Of a DNA stretch of 64,000 bases, positions 63,293 through 64,000 are shown piece by piece. The notes beneath the pieces are model-generated. The model saw only the letters and a list, made by a program, of their open reading frames with translations, was not told where the DNA came from and ran no database searches. The position numbers were made by a program, and so were the translations under genes. Source of the DNA: Providencia rettgeri (lineage in GTDB: Bacteria; Pseudomonadota; Gammaproteobacteria; Enterobacterales; Enterobacteriaceae). The stretch lies in the NCBI RefSeq assembly GCF_041075285.1, contig NZ_CP163512.1, positions 620,001 through 684,000 of the forward strand, written 5' to 3'. The first letter of the stretch is position 1. The number at the start of each line of letters is the position of its first letter.

Positions 63293-64000
63293 ATGAGTAC
63301 TGAAATTAAAGCCCAAGTCGTTGTGCTTGGTGCAGGCCCAGCAGGCTATTCTGCGGCTTTCCGTTGCGCTGACTTAGGTTTAGAAACTGTTTTAGTAGAA
63401 CGTTATTCAACCCTTGGTGGTGTTTGTTTAAACGTTGGTTGTATCCCTTCTAAAGCTTTACTCCATGTTGCAAAAGTAATCGAAGAAGCAAAAGCTTTAG
63501 CAGAACACGGTATCGTTTTTGGTGAGCCAAAAACCGACATTTCCAAAGTTCGCTTATGGAAAGAGAAAGTGATTAATCAGCTGACTGGTGGTCTGGCTGG
63601 TATGGCGAAAGGCCGTAAAGTTAACGTAGTTAACGGCTTCGGTAAATTCACTGGTGCTAATACGCTGGTTGTTGAAGGTGAAAATGGTAGTACAACTATC
63701 AATTTCGATAACGCAATCATTGCAGCGGGTTCACGTCCAATTCAATTACCATTTATTCCTCATGAAGACCCACGTATTTGGGATTCAACTGATGCGTTAG
63801 AATTGAAAGAAGTTCCTGAGCGCCTTCTGGTTATGGGGGGGGGGATCATCGGTTTAGAAATGGGAACTGTGTATCATGCTCTGGGTTCTCAAATCGATGT
63901 GGTTGAAATGTTTGACCAAGTCATCCCTGCGGCGGATAAAGACGTGGTTAAAGTCTTCACCAAACAAATCAGTAAAAAATTCAATCTGCTGTTAGAAACA
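63293..64000 (+). CDS. lpd: Dihydrolipoyl dehydrogenase (3' end outside window)
   Basis: Lpd reoxidises the lipoamide of the pyruvate, 2-oxoglutarate and glycine-cleavage complexes with FAD and NAD+. The first 236 residues are present and intact: the FAD motif GAGPAGYSAAF near residue 13, the redox-active disulfide GGVCLNVGCIPSK near 43-55, and the NAD-site start VMGGGIIGLEMG near 179. I use the second of two adjacent ATGs (63293), giving MSTEIK as in E. coli; AGAGG lies seven bases upstream. A run of ten G occurs at 63835-63844. The rest lies outside the window. Confidence 0.97.
   Translation, partial: MSTEIKAQVVVLGAGPAGYSAAFRCADLGLETVLVERYSTLGGVCLNVGCIPSKALLHVAKVIEEAKALAEHGIVFGEPKTDISKVRLWKEKVINQLTGGLAGMAKGRKVNVVNGFGKFTGANTLVVEGENGSTTINFDNAIIAAGSRPIQLPFIPHEDPRIWDSTDALELKEVPERLLVMGGGIIGLEMGTVYHALGSQIDVVEMFDQVIPAADKDVVKVFTKQISKKFNLLLET

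Overview
The window comes from a low-GC enterobacterium of the Morganellaceae, most likely Providencia. The basis is the E. coli-like order sgrR/sgrS–leuDCBA–leuO–ilvIH–cra–dcw cluster–lpxC–secM–secA–mutT–yacG–zapD–coaE–hofCB–ppdD–nadC/ampD–pdhR–aceEF–lpd, protein sequences close to but distinct from E. coli, and an AT-rich base composition. Species was not determined.

Layout. (1) 1-7062, minus strand: an accessory type VI secretion (T6SS) module, read as vgrG, a large uncharacterised protein, two near-identical SUMF-type lipoproteins, a truncated third lipoprotein copy, and a PAAR gene cut by the window edge. (2) 7802-11405: budC, an alpha/beta hydrolase, a small helix-hairpin-helix protein, and the ygdQ/mutH pair. 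(3) 11406-14406: a DnaA-box-rich intergenic region, the sugar-phosphate stress regulator sgrR, a short sgrS-like sRNA gene, and the first copy of a ~275-bp repeat. (4) 14407-26732: branched-chain amino-acid genes (leuABCD with promoter, leuL leader and attenuator; leuO; ilvIH), an inserted acyl-CoA synthetase gene, and cra. (5) 27337-44181: the complete division/cell-wall cluster from mraZ to ftsZ with overlapping or near-contiguous genes, preceded by a MraZ operator. (6) 44193-56448: lpxC, dciA-like gene, secM-secA, mutT, yacG-zapD-coaE, hofBC-ppdD, ampD and nadC. (7) 56453-57168: two more tandem copies of the ~275-bp repeat. (8) 57528-64000: the pyruvate dehydrogenase operon pdhR-aceEF and the start of lpd.

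How it fits together. Most of the window is core metabolism and envelope growth: leucine/isoleucine/valine synthesis under attenuation and LeuO, carbon-flux control by Cra and PdhR, peptidoglycan precursor synthesis coupled to the divisome, lipid A synthesis, and secretion feedback through the SecM arrest peptide.

The less-described material is the T6SS module with its repeatedly duplicated lipoprotein cassette, the three-copy MITE-like repeat with terminal inverted repeats (13881-14154, 56453-56730, 56898-57168), the DnaA-box cluster upstream of mutH, the short SgrS-like RNA, the stacked hairpins between secA and mutT, and an apparent inversion of ampD-nadC next to the repeat copies. All calls were made by reading the sequence; comparisons with E. 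coli rest on remembered family knowledge, not on a search.
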